Shown here: positions 12,401 to 25,600 of the stretch, piece after piece | How the letters are laid out: each line of letters begins with the position of its first letter | How positions within the stretch are numbered: the stretch's first letter is position 1 | Source: Ectocarpus siliculosus | Lineage: Eukaryota > Sar > Phaeophyceae > Ectocarpales > Ectocarpaceae | DNA length: 50,365 nucleotides | Reading direction: 5' to 3' | Assembly (NCBI GenBank): GCA_000310025.1 | Contig: FN648395.1 | Location: 24,159 to 74,523, forward strand | Position numbers and translations under genes: made by a program | The notes under the pieces: model-generated | Told to the model about the DNA's origin: nothing | The model's input: the letters and a program-made list of their open reading frames with translations, nothing else | The model's database searches: none

Positions 12401-14717
12401 GAGCTCCTCGCTTGTTGAGCAGCCACTCGAACACGATGGGGCAGTGAAGCATGGGGTCGCAGGCAAGCAACCTTTCGACCAGCTTTCCACGGGTGATGAA
12501 CCGAGGGTTGGGCAGACTGGCTCGATCCTCGAACGCCACAGGCGCGACGAGCGACCATACGTCGAGGGCGTCCCCGCCCATCACCGGGGTTCTGTCGATT
12601 CGGGAAGCCACGATCGCAAGAGCCAGTTAGACACGGACGAACCTTTGGGCCACCACGTGTGGTCTCTCGGCAGCCATACGGAAGAGCAACACCGGCGGAT
12701 GTCCGAAGAGGGCTCTGGCGTCAATGTGCGGACTGCTCGAGGGTCTAGTGGTGACGGTTTGGCAAACGGTGAGCATCGCATAGAGGAGCAAGCAGAGACG
12801 TACAGTGATTCGTTCGAAGATGCCTCGGTTATCCGGGAGAGTCATCGAGCGTCTCTTGGCCACGAAGACTTGCACGAGGACATTAGTGGACACTTTGCCG
12901 TCGAAGAGCACGAGCTTGTTGGGAAGGCAGTGACAGCTGGTGTCCGGGAGGCTGTCACGGCAGGAGGTCCTGTGGAGGGCGAAAGCAGCGATGTTCCCGC
13001 CATGCAAGACGACGAGATCGACGGTGAGGGCTCCTTCAACGTGAAAAACACGCCAACTCTAGATTCTAAACAACAACTCCACCGTTCCGACGACCCTACC
13101 TCTACTGAACACCAACGTGTCGCTGATCGCGAGGATGCAGGTGCAATCAGGGATGGGATGGCCATGGAGTTGGCCGAATCTTTCGACGAGCTGTCGTCGC
13201 TGGAAAAACGAGATGGAATGCACGGAGAGGAAAGCAGTGGCACGCAGTTCGAAGAGGCGGGGAAGTCCTATGCCGAGGGGTCCAATCGTGGTGCAGCTTG
13301 CGTTGAGGTAGACCGCAATACTACCGTCGGCAACTACCAGCTCGGACAAGAGGAATCCATGGACGAGTTGTCGTCTCTGGACAAGCAAGGGGAGCCGCAC
13401 CAAGATGCATCCGTTGGTGGAGTGCCAGTAGAAGGAGGATCATCGATCGATGAATACTTCAGCGGTGGTGCACGAACTATTGACGATACAGCCCCGGGTG
13501 GTATCGGGAACAACAACCAACTACAAAACGAGAAGTCCCAGGAAGAGTTGTCGACTCTGGACAAGCAAGGGGAGCCGTACCAGGATGAGTCGGTTGGTGG
13601 GGTGCGGACAGGAAGAGAAGAATCGTTTATCGGCGAATACGTAATCGGTAGCGCAAGAACTATTGACCACACAGCTCCGAGTGGCATCGGGAGCAACAGC
13701 CAGCTCGGAAACGAGGAGTCCCTGGACGAGTTGTCGTCGCTGGACAAGCAGCCATACCAGGACGGATCCGTTGACGAAATGCCGCCAGGAGCGGAGCCAC
13801 CTACCGACGGAAGTTTCGATGGTGGCGCACGTAGTATCGAGGATGCAACCTCTGGTGGGGTCGGGAGCAACGGCCAGCTCGGAAACGAGGAGTCCCTGGA
13901 CGAGTTGTCGTCGCTGGACAAGCAACCATACCAGGACGGATCCGTTGATGAAATGCCGGCAGGGGGGGAGCCACCTACCGATGGAAATTTCAATGGTGGC
14001 GGACGTAGTATGGAGAACGCGGCCCCTGGTGGAATCGGGAGCAACGGCCAGCTCGGAAACGAGGAGTCCCTGGACGAGTTGTCGTCGCTTGACGAGCAAG
14101 GGGAGCCGTACCAAGATAGATCCGTTGATGAAATGCCGGCAGAAGGGGGGCAACCAACCGATGTAAATTTCGATGGTGGCGCGTGTCGTATGAAGGATGC
14201 AGGCCCGGGCGGTATCGGGAGCGACAGCCGGCTCGGAAGCGAGGAGTCCCTGGACGAGTTGTCGTCGCTGGACAAGCAAGGAGAACCGCACCGAGAGGGG
14301 TCCACGGAGTGGGTGCCACCAGACCAGACCAACAACTATGGTGGGAAGAAGCGACTTTCGCGTGAGCAGCTTGATGCCCTCGAACCGGCGTCTCAACCAC
14401 TATACCCGGGTGAAGAGGAGAGGATATCAGCGCCACACGAGGAAGTAGGGGAGATGTCCCTTGATGAATATTTATTGGACGGGCATGACTCGTCCTTCGG
14501 TGACCTGCTATCGCTGGGAAGGAGCTCACTTGATAGTGGTCAGTCACTCAGTGGAGACAAGCACTCGCTTGACCAATCGATCGGCGGACTCTCTCCGTCG
14601 GATGGGAACGACTCGTTGTTTCTCGATGGAATATCCATTTGTGGATCTATTGTGTCAGAAGGCGGCAAATCTCTGTCTCTCGGCGAGCAGTCTTCATCGG
14701 AGGACATGGTGCTGTAG
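9406..14717 (+). CDS. Large acidic repeat protein, long terminal exon (about 1,770 aa)
   Basis: One uninterrupted frame runs from a strong acceptor (pyrimidine tract, cgcag at 9401-9405) to a stop at 14715-14717. The first in-frame ATG is at 9606, so the true start is either there or in an upstream exon. Codons 9606-9710 encode a short heptad-like helix (LELQRLAIEKRELEAQLAEV). An Arg/Ser-rich segment follows (about 9780-10650, several poly-Arg runs), then a long acidic Ser/Asp/Glu/Gly region. YEDDFE (10782), YKSDFE (10818) and YSDSFE (about 12800) resemble short motifs in some centrosomal and ciliary proteins. From 13338 it carries six tandem units with the core EESLDELSSLDKQ. No enzymatic domain is visible, and most of the chain is expected to be disordered. 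I do not recognise the family; a cytoskeletal or scaffold role is inference only. Confidence 0.8.
13338..14340 (+). repeat. Six tandem coding repeats of 174-183 bp
   Basis: Units start at 13338, 13518, 13701, 13875, 14049 and 14229, all in frame within the large exon. Each encodes QLGNEESLDELSSLDKQ or a close variant, then a Gly/Pro-rich linker ending near GGIGSN. Units 3 and 4 lack the GE residues after DKQ, giving 58 residues, while the others are 60 or 61. Central units are the most alike at the DNA level, suggesting recent unequal exchange. Looser relatives (SFDELS) occur upstream near 12370 and 13180. Confidence 0.95.
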
Positions 14718-16382
14718 AAGGTTCGGGAACTAAGCTGCGATAGGTGACTTTGCAGGAAGAATGATCTGCAACCAACAACCTACTCGAAATAAAGTGGTAG
14801 CGCGGTTAGAGTTGTTTATGGGCGAAGTAAGAGCAAGGGTTACGCTTGAAACGTCAGTACTTGTGGTTAACGTGAAAGCCCACAGAAATCAAGGGAAAAA
14901 GGGGTTATTGACTGATAGCGTGCACCGCTTTCGCGGGCGAGGGTACCCACGGCCGGTGGACCAAAACCGTGGGTGTGTTTCGTGGCGGCCAGAAGAAATA
15001 TTTTGAAACATGTATGCTGGTGCGGAGACGTATAGCAAACCCTCCAAGCCGACACTGGTCGACAACGATGCGTGCTGCCCCAGTAGGATCGGCGTCAAAG
15101 GCCCATGGTAACGGACATATATGTTGAGGTTAACCATTGAGCACTATGACAGTGCTGTAAAATTGTAAGCAGCTCCAACATTTGCTGTCAGACGTTTCAT
15201 GTGCACCGCAGCTGATATGCGGTTGGGCTTTTGCATGATCCCAACACGGCAACGTTCATTATAAACGGAAATTCCACCCCCAAGGGGAACTTTTTGAATC
15301 ATCCTGCCCCAACCGCCGTTCTCCTTCCCACCTTTCTTTGTTTGCACGATGACCAATATCCAACCTCTCTACCAAAATACTGCAACGGATAGAATTGAAG
15401 GTCTTGTTCCCTGGACCGATTTCTCAACGAGCTGTGTGCAAGCCCGTTCCAAAACAACCTTCAACCAAACACCCTAACAACGTAAAAAAAACACCTTAAC
15501 CAACCATCCTCAATCTAAAGTATGAAGTTCGTAGCATGAGTTAATGTATTACCGACATGGTGGACACACGTATCTGGCAACGTCAACTGGCAACGTGGAT
15601 CTCGAGGCAGGTGACATAGCAGAGTCCCGTCCCACCCTTCCACTCTTTGGACTTTTTTCGAAGCCGAGTCCCTTCTACACCCCAATGCTTGCCCGAGAAG
15701 GTGAAAACACACACACAAGCCAGCAGACCCCTCTCTTCTTCGGTTTAACCTTGGCCGCAGAGCCGGCCGTAGCGCCGGCGAGTAGTTTCTGGGGGCACGG
15801 AAGGCGGCCGCATCTGAAGCTGGCCCAGCGGATCAACTTCTGTTGAAAACATGAGCATGACACGCGTCCGTTGTAGCAGGATAGGCGCGCGTACGGGGGG
15901 GGGGAAGTAAGTGCGTGCCTTGAACCTGCTGTTGTTGCGTCCTGCGCTTCAACAAACCGCCGAATGGTGCACGTCATTTTTTAACGTGGACGAGAGAGTG
16001 TTCTTCGTGTGAGAAATACGCTCTCCGGGCTACACCACTCCCCCCACTCCCCCTCGCCGCATACCAATCCTCCGCAAATAAGTTATATATTGGCACAATG
16101 CAAAAGTTCTACGGGTTCAACAAGCTATGAGCACCGTCCCGGAGGGTCATGTCAATCGCTTCATCAACAGGGGCACAATACACGCCACAACGAAACTCAA
16201 GCTTATTACGAAAAACAGTTTTGGCAAGTGGAATGTTCAGCACAACAGCAGTTGTCTCTCTCCGCACAGAAGCCTTCGCGTTGTCTTGTTTCCGTGCTCT
16301 AACGCGTACAGAGGCTGAAGGAAAACTGCGGCAGGAACAGTATGTGGGACGAAGGCCGTTGCTGCATGAAGTTGCTCACCTG
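14718..16382. other. Intergenic stretch, nothing recognised
   Basis: No frame here has recognisable motifs or a supportable splice chain on either strand. It presumably contains the 3' UTR of the repeat-protein gene on plus and the 3' end of a possible minus-strand gene. Confidence 0.45.
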
Positions 16383-19224
16383 TCGGGCTCGTCGAACAAA
16401 CAGAGCCCGGTGATGATAGTGGCCTGCGGCTGCTGCGGCTGCCGCTGCTGCTGCCGCCTCCTTGTCCCTCGGTCCCCGCCGAATCATCGTCGCGGCAGCA
16501 AATTCGGCCAGACTTATTGGTCGCAGACGCTAGAATGGCCTGCCACATTGCCCGCTGCTGCTGAATAGCCCTCTGGGCAACTTCCGCAGCGCTTCGTTTA
16601 TCTGACGGGTGAGCCGTCACCTGAAGGGAGGCGTTTGCCTGGCGGGGAGAACGGATGTTGCTCTGCGGACAAGAGGGGGTCGTGTGCGTGTACAGATTGT
16701 GCGGTCCGGACGATCACTATACGTTTACGCTCAAGTTTGCGTGGCAGAATGTTTAGAGTGGATATAGTGCTGGGCGGGGAGTGGCCCAACGGCCGATAGT
16801 GTCTGGGACAGGACACCTTGGTTCTTTCGAGTTCACCGACAAAGAATACAGTCAGTGAAGCAAGGGAGATGATTAAGCAACTGATGGCATGTGTGTGCAC
16901 GTTGTTTCGGTACTGTTCACACATCTTGTGCGAGACAACGTAGCATGAACACACCGCAGTAAGTATGTGCTTCGTCCAATGGTAACCTCTTTCTGTGTAT
17001 TTCCAGTAGTGCTTGCGTAAACAGAAACAGGCACGCAGATAGCGCCCGCGGCTTGTGCCCAAAGGACTTGGTTGAATAATCAAGAACCTCCTCTACGATT
17101 GAATCCAAACACGGTCCAAACTACATAAATAGTGTGTCAAGTCAGCGGAAAATTGCTTCTGCAGTTGTTTTTGTTCGGGATAAAACCAGCACAAAGGTAC
17201 GGTCCCCTACTCACCCTTGGGTCAATGGTGCACCCCGTAAAAGAGGAAGAAAGTGAGCTGAACGGGGGCTCACACTCGTCCCTCGTAACTCTCTGTTCAC
17301 AAGAGCACGACGCGAGCGGGAAAACACGTCGGTGGGCGGGTTGTTGTTTCCTACCAGGTACATATACTTATTCTTCAAACCACCATTGGGCGACAAGTTT
17401 CGGGGCAAAAAGGGTTTGGGCCTGGTACTGCACAACGTTAGGTGTTGACACTGATGCTAGCTGCGGTAACCACCAGGTGCGCTGGGCCGTTACACCCCTC
17501 TCTGTCTCGGAATGCGCTCGGAAGTGCTGTGCGGAGTGCTACCATCGCATTTTGATCCTCCACCGTTCGACCAAGGAACACACTCTACAGAATCCCAAAT
17601 TGCACCTTGTTCTTGCCTCGCTCGTCTAGATCTCCATGGGGTACTAGGCGCGCCTTCCACTCGAAAAAACCGTCGGTGAAGCGTTTCACGGTTCGCTTTG
17701 GAGCGAGGTACACTTCAGCATTGGCGGGTGGGGGGTCCGCCCGGGATATTTTGTCTGCGCAAGACTTTGGTGCTCTTCGGAGCCTAACCTGTGTATTATC
17801 ATTGAGAATCGTCAAGGAGTAAGATATTTCCCCCGGTGATTCCGAACGGATCTCGACGCCCTCAAGGAGCCGCGCGCAACTTCGGGCTATGTGACGGAAT
17901 CAGCTTTTTCGCTGTCGGAATACTGTAGAATAAATTCAATACTAGTATTATCTGTGCCTGTTGCCCTTTCGACGTTTCTGGTTGTCTCCTTCCCTTTGGA
18001 CATATCAAGAATGTGCTCTGTCCATGGTTATTGGCCTACAAGTAAGGTGTTGAAGCATGCTTTCTGGCCGAACACTGCAATCCTCCGCCTCGTCGTGAAA
18101 ATATCATGGGCGCCCCATCTTCCAGCCCTATTTACTGGGGAAAACAAGGTGGTTATTCTACATGTATGCAGTAACAGTAGTAAAGCTTGTGTCCGCGTTG
18201 CATCACGCCCATCGTTCTGCACGCACAAAACTCAAGCAGTGACTCGACTACACCCCATGCCCGATTTTCGAGTCAAAGTTACTCTGTTGAAGCACTGAAT
18301 TCAGTCATTGCCTGCCGTATTTGACGTACCTCGTGTGTACCGAAGGGATCCGGACGCTCTGCTGCTTGGGCCCGAGCTCGCTTGCTCATGTATCTTTGAA
18401 ACCTGGGAGAACTGTCAACAATAGCGTTGGAGGTTTGTCACAAGCTTTGTGTAAAAAGGGGTGTTGGGGGACATGATACTGTACTGTACAGTAGGTGCGG
18501 GTGAATTTCGTGACATACATCTTTGTCCGAATCCGTTGGTGCCACAATATCGCGCTGATAACAATTTGTGGTGATCAGGACCTACAGTAAACGTCTGGAC
18601 CGTGCCTACAGAGACAGAAACTCGAGAACACGGGACCAAGGACAAGCGCCGGAATGCTGTTCCTCTGAGCAAAGAAAATACTGCATGGTTGATACCTGCT
18701 GCTCACCGCCCTTGGGTGCTGTCGAGACACAGCACAAGATTAAGCGATTAAGAGGGAAAACAGGAATCTGTAGCTGTCATGCGGCCGGACCACGTCGGAT
18801 TGCAAAGAGCGTTACTGCGACGCTCGTGTCGTACATGGTCTATGCCTCTCAACTTCCTATTGCCTTGCTTTGCCGGGAACAATTCGAACACATTTCTCCT
18901 TCCAATCTGTGACCCGTGCATACAAGTACCCACGGCGCCTTTGCATGCTCCTGTTCTTTGGATACACACACACACATACCTCGCCAAATCTTCCAGCGCG
19001 TTCTCTTTGTAGCCCTCGACAAGCTTCCACCAACAGCAGTCTGTCGGCACCTCCACGGGCGGACATAGCCTCCTCTCGTTCAGTTGATCTCGGGCGTAGG
19101 TCGTGGCCTCTTCCCGCCTGCTGCGAAGCATCTCCGACCGAGTCTTACACCGCGGTTCGCTACATGTGTCTCCGTAGTTCGGCTCCGACAGTCCCCAAGG
19201 AGGGAGGGTACGCCGAGGTGCCAT
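16383..19224 (-). CDS. Tentative unknown gene, minus strand, incomplete model
   Basis: I do not recognise this protein. The first exon is 19224-18980, starting at an ATG (MAPRRTLPPWGL) and ending at gtatgt. It encodes a Cys- and Trp-containing segment with PPVEVPTDCCWWKLVEGYKE. A phase-compatible second exon, 17783-17606, includes ANAEVYLAPKRTVKRF. Possible later exons are near 17120-17035 (DSIVEEVLDYSTKSFGHKPR) and 16619-16383 (RSAAEVAQRAIQQQRAMWQA, flanked by cttcag and gtgagc), but I could not make their phases agree. The first start codon lies 376 bp from the start of the divergent gene at 19601, which supports a real 5' end. The exon series could also be partly spurious, and the stop codon is unknown. 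Confidence 0.4.
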
Positions 19225-19600
19225 ATTGAGTGCTCCGCGCAGCTGTGGGAGCAACACAATCGTCGAGCGTACGTGTTTTGCTGCTTGCAAAGGGTTTGAA
19301 CGGTATCCTTCACGCCGTTAGGGTGCCTGTCTTGTGAGGGCAAAGGTCCAGGGCGCTGAGGTACGGCGACATGTGTGCATAAAATGTTCTTCGCCGAGTT
19401 CGTTGTTCGTCGCATTTTTCTTCGTCGAATGTTTCGTCGAATGAGAAAAAACACGAAACGGCGAGAAACGCCTCGTGAACTCGTTTCGAATGTGAGCAAG
19501 TGTCCGTTGCCTCTTTTTTTCTTATGTCGATCGACATGTCGATGCTCCGCACACAAACACCCGCGTCTAGCTGTGCTGCAGGAGGCAGGGAGCCCACGCG
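19225..19600. promoter_or_regulatory. Putative shared promoter region of a divergent gene pair
   Basis: This 376-bp interval separates the start codons of the tentative minus-strand gene (19224) and the plus-strand modular gene (19601). It contains repeated ttcgtcgaatg units (about 19420-19441) and short inverted cgaaac/gtttcg pairs around 19450-19490, which could be regulatory or just local repeats. No TATA box is obvious. Confidence 0.35.
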
Positions 19601-22600
19601 ATGTTCGAAGTCTACGTGGACAGGCCTCCGGCCACACCAGCGCCCCCTACGCCCGCGTCTAACTTGGTGAAAACCAAGCTCACGATCAGCAAGCAGCAGC
19701 TCGGCGATGAGGAGGTCACACTTGCTCCTCGACTTAGCTTCGCGTCCTTCGCCGGACTCAAGGCCCAGATCGAGGACTTGGTGCGGTCGCTGGCAGGGTT
19801 CGAGGAGGGAAGGTGGTGCCTGCTTTCGGTGCAGTTCTGCGACGATGATTTCGACCTCGTTGAGCTTTTGCCGTCGACGTTTGATCCCAGAGACTTCGAG
19901 AACGTTCAAGACAAGGTCTACCTCCGGGTTACGGTAGGCAACAAGTCCACCGGGGCCACCGCCGTAGCCCGGCAGCACCTTTCGGCCCCGCTCCCTCCCT
20001 CTGCAGTCCACGGAAAGAAGGCAGGGCCGGTTGCGGGTAGAGTGACGGGACCACCGCCGCGGCGTGCGCTGGCACGTCGAGACGAAAACGTCCTCCGCGC
20101 TGCTGGTGGTGGTGGTGGTGCTGCTGCTGCCTCAGCACTAGGCGGGCGAGAAGGCTCCGCACGGAAGAAGCCGGCACTACCCGCTGCTGTAGCAGTAGCG
20201 ACCCCGAGGGCGGCGGCGGCGGCAGGAGGAGTTGCCGTCAGAGCAGCGCGGCCGCCCCCGCCGACAACCTCGCAGAAGGCCAAGAGAACGACGCCGGCGA
20301 CGCCACGCCAGCAGCACCAGCAGCAGTGCTCGCTTCACCCCGCGTCGGCGAAGGTTGCTACCCGGGGAGTGGGGCGCGATCCCGCGTACGTGTTCAAGGC
20401 GGGAAGACTCGGCAACAGCAGCACCACGGGCGATGACCCCCGCAACAGGGAAGGTCGCGACGGTGCGAGGGGGAGCCCGTCCAAGCCGCCGCTGCCCAGC
20501 GGCAGGGGGCGGAGTAGGCCCACCGCCGTAGCAGCGGCGGCGGGCGGTGCAAAGAGGCCCGGCTGGAACAGCGGGAATGAGCCAGCGTGGGAAGAGGTAA
20601 GGGGGGACATCCACCCACGTGCTCGTCACTCGCCACACTGGTAAAGCAGCCTATAACAAGCGTGCGCATCAAAACTTCACGTCTCGTTTAGCGTGAACCG
20701 CACACCTTATCCTCGTAGAACAACTTCATTCATTGACCACTTCCGCGATATGTTCCCTGTCGACCGGTATTTTCGGGTCGGCCCCTTGAGCATAAGCAAC
20801 TCGCGCGAGGGTTTGCATCTCCCGCCGTCCCGGTCTGTGTTCCGCTGCTGGAACAGGCAGCAGATTTTGGCGTCGATGCAGTGTACCTGAGGCGTAAATG
20901 CACACATCACGCTGCACTGATGCAGAGTGCCGCAACAAGCTTCCTTCTGCCGCACACAAAGAATCGCGAGCACGTTCAAGAAAATTCCGTGCCCCCCCCC
21001 CCACCGCCTCGCTCACCCAGGTAACTTGAGCCACCCAAATCCCAGGTCTACAATACCCTCTTTACTGGTGTCGATTTGTTTGTGCTTCCCGCCTTGCTAA
21101 AACGAAACAGGCGGAGCGAAAGAAAGCGGCCATGCGAAAAGCGGCGAGAGCGCGCATCCTCGGTAAGAGGGCCGCGGCCGCCGCGCAGCAGGTCAGGGGA
21201 GGGGGGAAAGGGGATGGAGGAGGTGGGGGAGGAGGCCGGAGGGTGTTCAGGCGGGCGAGGCGTGATTGCCTTGTGATGGACGCACGGCGGAAGAGACTCG
21301 GCGCGTATCTATTCTGTGGTAAGGGGTGGCTCCTGCTGTAGTGTGTATGGTGCTGCAAGTGTACTGCAATGCTATGCGTGTGGGGGGGAAACGTACCATT
21401 GTTGGAGGTTCAGGCCGAGTTTGATCGCGATCAGACGGGTACCGTCACGTGTGGTCAGACAGGTAATGGCCCAGACGATGATCGCCCTACCTCTTGTCGA
21501 GGTCAAAAATGGGGAACTTGGAAAAGCTCCTCGAACACAAAAGCGCGCACAACAGGAGCACACCGCACGTGCTGGAGATATATCTAAACAGGCAAATGTT
21601 TCCACACGGCGACAGCAGTACTGCTGTAGTGGCCTCTGAAAGATCTACTACTACGTCTTCGGTTGACCACCCCGTGTCGGCCCACCAATTCAAAACCACG
21701 CCACCGCCGGCGCATGCACCCCCGTCCTGTGGCTCTATTTTCGTTCCGCAGATCCGATCGGGGCACCGCCGCCCTCCCTCGGCAAGCGCCGGCTGGAGGC
21801 CTACCGAGAGCTCGGGCGGGCTGCCGCGGCGAAGATGAAGTACGTGCCCATCGCCGACGGCGACCCTTCCCCGAAGAGGGGGCGCGGAGAGGGGGGTGGA
21901 GGCGGAGGAGGAGGGGTGGGCTTCGTGGTTTTTCCTCGCGGGGACGCGGCGGTGAGACAGGAACGAACGCAGCGTGGCGGAACCGAAGTTTGTCCGCTGT
22001 TCGTAGTCGTTGTTCCCTCTGGTTATTCCTCCGCGTTTTTGTTGCCTGACATGTCGTACACATGTACTGTACCTGGCAAGAGACAAAAATTTCGACTCCA
22101 TCTTTCGCGCCAACAAGAGTGGACAGGGTGCCGACAAAGATTTCATCGTTTCCCCACGCGTCCTCCTATATGTAATTTCATGAGTTTTTTAGACGGAGGC
22201 GCACTGTTGTGTGCTCCCCCCCCCCCGCCGTGTCCGCCTCACAGGTGATGCCCGCGAGTTTACCCGCGGCCACAGCCAGCAGCAGTGACGGCACGCCTGG
22301 CGCGACCCAAAAGACGGTCACCGACAAGAGAATCGTGATCGTCGCTTCCAACACCAACACCTCGTTCTCCACCACTCCCGCCAGAAAGAGCGCCGCCGCC
22401 ACCGGCGCCGCCGCGAGGTCGCCATACGCGGCGGCCCCCGTTCCGTCGGCTCTCCGCCCCCCGACGTCACGGCCAGGCGACATCGGCTTCTTCCGAGGCG
22501 GGGTTGGCTTCCGGATGCGCCCGCCGCCGCCGACACCGGTGGCAGGAGGAGGACCGACGGCTGGGGCGGCGGCATCAGCAGCAGCAGCAGCAGCAACAAC

Positions 22601-25600
22601 GGTGATTCCTCGGGGGCGGGATGGTGCCGGCGCTGCGGCTGCGGGAGGGGGTCAAGGAGCGGCCGCCCTGACTGCTGCCGCGGCGGCGAAAGTACGGGTC
22701 CGCGCCGCTAGCAGCAGTGGTAGCAGCAGGGCCAGTGTTCGAGGGAGTGCGCGACAGCGGCGGGGCGGGGCGGTGGCAGCGTACAAGGAAGCGGCCGGGT
22801 TGAGGGGTAAGAAGGAGGATGCCTCGGCGGCAGCGGCGATCATGGCAAAGCTTAAGGGAGGCGGCGGTGGCCGTGGGAAGGGACAAGGGGGAGGCGGCGG
22901 CGGCGGCGGGTCTGCTGCTGGTGGGGGTGGTGGGGATGTTGAAAGCCTGCAGGAACAGGTGCGTGAGCATCTAGCGTGGCGTGATGTGCAGAGCTGGCCG
23001 GTGCGTGATTGATCATTTGAAAAGGTGTCTATAGGCGTGCTGGGATTAGATTATGAACGCAAGTAGTGTTTGGGAACGAATGTGTTCACACCCCTGAGTG
23101 CCGTTCACAAATGCACACATGAAGGGCGCAAGTCCAATTTTGGGAGAATTAGGAGACAAACGCTTGCGCTTCAACTCTCATGTGATTATTTTTATTTTGC
23201 GAAGGACGCGTTTGGGATACATAAACGCAAGGCACAATTACTCAATGTTCGGTCTCATAACGCCACCAAGACGCAGAATCATCGAAGCTTAAGCTTGCAT
23301 AGCATGCCTATTATTTTCTGCCGCTCCTTTGTGTCGACCCCATCCCATCTGCTGCGTGTACTCGCCTCTACCTTTCTTTTGTGCTGTCCCACTCTGCGAT
23401 CGCTACTTTCTCCGTCCTGCGTTTGACTCTTGTGCCTCTCTGTGGCTCTCCGCCCCCGCCGCTTGGCATGTCACGTAAGGTGGCGTTGCTAAAAGCGGCC
23501 GCTGGTTTGTCCGACGAGGAGCTCACGTGGCGAATGGAGACAGCGAAACCGGAGGCGAACGCGTACCGCATCGCCGCGGCGGCGCTGGAGAGGGCGGAGA
23601 CGACGTACGAACGACTGTTGTGGCGTCAGGTGAGGTGGATTGGAGGCGGAAATACCCCCCCCCCCCCCCCCTTCGATGTTTGCAATCGGGGTTGGGTCTT
23701 CGTCGCTTGGCAACGACGTTGTAAAACAAGCCGCTCCCCCCGGTGTTTGCCATCGGGGTTGGGTTTTCGTCACTTGGCAGCGATGTTGTAAATCAAGCCG
23801 ATTCACTTCGTGAGCTCGGCAACCAGGTTACCGCTTTTTTTTTTTCTGCCTTTGTTTTTTGTTTTTTTTGCGGTAACCATGAATGGTGGTCTAGTAGATT
23901 ATGTTATGCGGGGTCGAGAACCCTCACTCCGCGCAAAGGGGATAATCGCACGTTGTGTTAAATTGGTCAAACACCCTCGAGGCAGTTACACAGAGCTTAC
24001 AACTGTCTCTGGAAGTGAAAGCACCCGAAAATATACGCAGCTGTCATCCCTACGCAAGGAAGTAAGCGCAAGATGCCGAATACCCTTAGCAGGATGCAGC
24101 GCACCCTTCATGCGACTCGCCGAATACCTCACGGCGCTTCGCGCTTGTTGATGTGAGAGCCTGGTCCGGTGAGAACCCGGCGTGCTCCGTCCCCGCTTTG
24201 TAGGGATGCGAGGTCAATAGTCTAACGACTATGGCATGCACGACTATGAATATGAGTACACCCCCCCCCGCGCTGTGACCCTCTGATGACGGGGCGGTCA
24301 TTAACCTGAAAAATATTTTCCTGGGGTGCCGTAACCGGCCGGACAAATTTCCGTTTTGGTTGTAAGATACGGCAAGTAACTGCCGTTTACTATTGCATGA
24401 CGCCGATCGAAAGGCGGCCCGAACAAGTGTATCGATACACGTAACCGACGAACTAATACTCTTGATATGTGCGTGTACCAGGTATTGGGACGGCTTTTTG
24501 CGGGTACGTTTTTTGGTGTTCTCCCTCGCCGTCGTAGGAAAATCGTACTCCACGTGGGTGAGGTCCCTGGTACGGTGCGCAGTGCACCTCATGCCTCATA
24601 ACGTGTCGCCTGCTTTGGCTTGCCTGATGTTCTGCGCAAGTTTTGATCGTGCGGTCCACCACCATCGAGAAACCGGCCGGTTTCCCCGCCATTACAGCAT
24701 CCCGTTGACCAGTCCCAGTAGCAAACTTAAGAGTTCTGACGCACGTCTACCTGTAGCCAACCCTTCTCCATCCATCATCCCGCACGAGCAGGGCCAGCTG
24801 GAGACGGCTCGGGCCAGGCTCGCCGGCAGAGGCGTCGGCGGAGACGCGGCAACGGCAGCCTTCGCGACGGCGGCTTCCAAGGTCGAGGCGGCGTCGCCGG
24901 GAGCGCTGGGTCAGGAGGACGGCGGCAGCCGCGTGCTGTCCCGCCTCAAGTCTTCCTCGGAGGGCGTCCTGGAGGCGCTTCAGGAGCCCCCGACCACTGC
25001 CGGCATGGGCGACTCTGCTGAAAGCGCCGCCGCGGGGAAGCGTGTGCCCCTGCTGACACGACNNNNNNNNNNNNNNNNNNNNNNNNNNNNNNNNNNNNNN
25101 NNNNNNNNNNNNNNNNNNNNNNNNNNNNNNNNNNNNNNNNNNNNNNNNNNNNNNNNNNNNNNCATGCCGGCCGATGTCGCCGCCAGAGAGGTGAGAGGAA
25201 GCGTGCTTTTCGTTCTGCTGGTTGATTTTTCTCCCTCCCTAGGCCGAGAAAGCGAGCGTGCGTTTCGAGGTATGTATGTAGGAGGAAAGCAGCCTGCACC
25301 GCTGCCGCTTCCCCAAGTCATGTCGGCGGGGCAACGCGACAGCAAGTGTCGGGTTGCTGAAAAAGTGTTGTATTTTCGGGTTTGCGGTTGGTGGTAGCGT
25401 TGGCGTTGGCGTTTTATTCTCTTCGAGCGGTGCAGTAAATGACTGCATGTGTTGTGTGTTGGAGCGAAACGCATCGCAGAATATTCCTCGCGCACCGCCG
25501 CGGCGGACCGCAATCCAAGCTCTCTCTGTCGGCACACACACACTAAAAAAAAAACATGCGTTCACGGACCAGGTGAGAGCCGCAGCGAGAGCCATGGCAA

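Noticed and set aside
13334-14335. 333-codon Ser/Pro-rich open frame on the minus strand
   Set aside because: It is the antisense of the tandem coding repeats. The plus frame runs on for 5.3 kb with a good acceptor and stop, so this is a shadow.
19310-20011. 233-codon open frame on the minus strand
   Set aside because: Antisense of exon 1 of the modular gene; the plus frame has a longer open reading frame and a good gtaagg donor.
24100-24263. Possible functional tRNA gene on the minus strand
   Set aside because: Parts resemble a tRNA, but I cannot draw a complete cloverleaf with an acceptor stem, and a related copy at 46463-46520 lacks the second half. A repeat is the better explanation.
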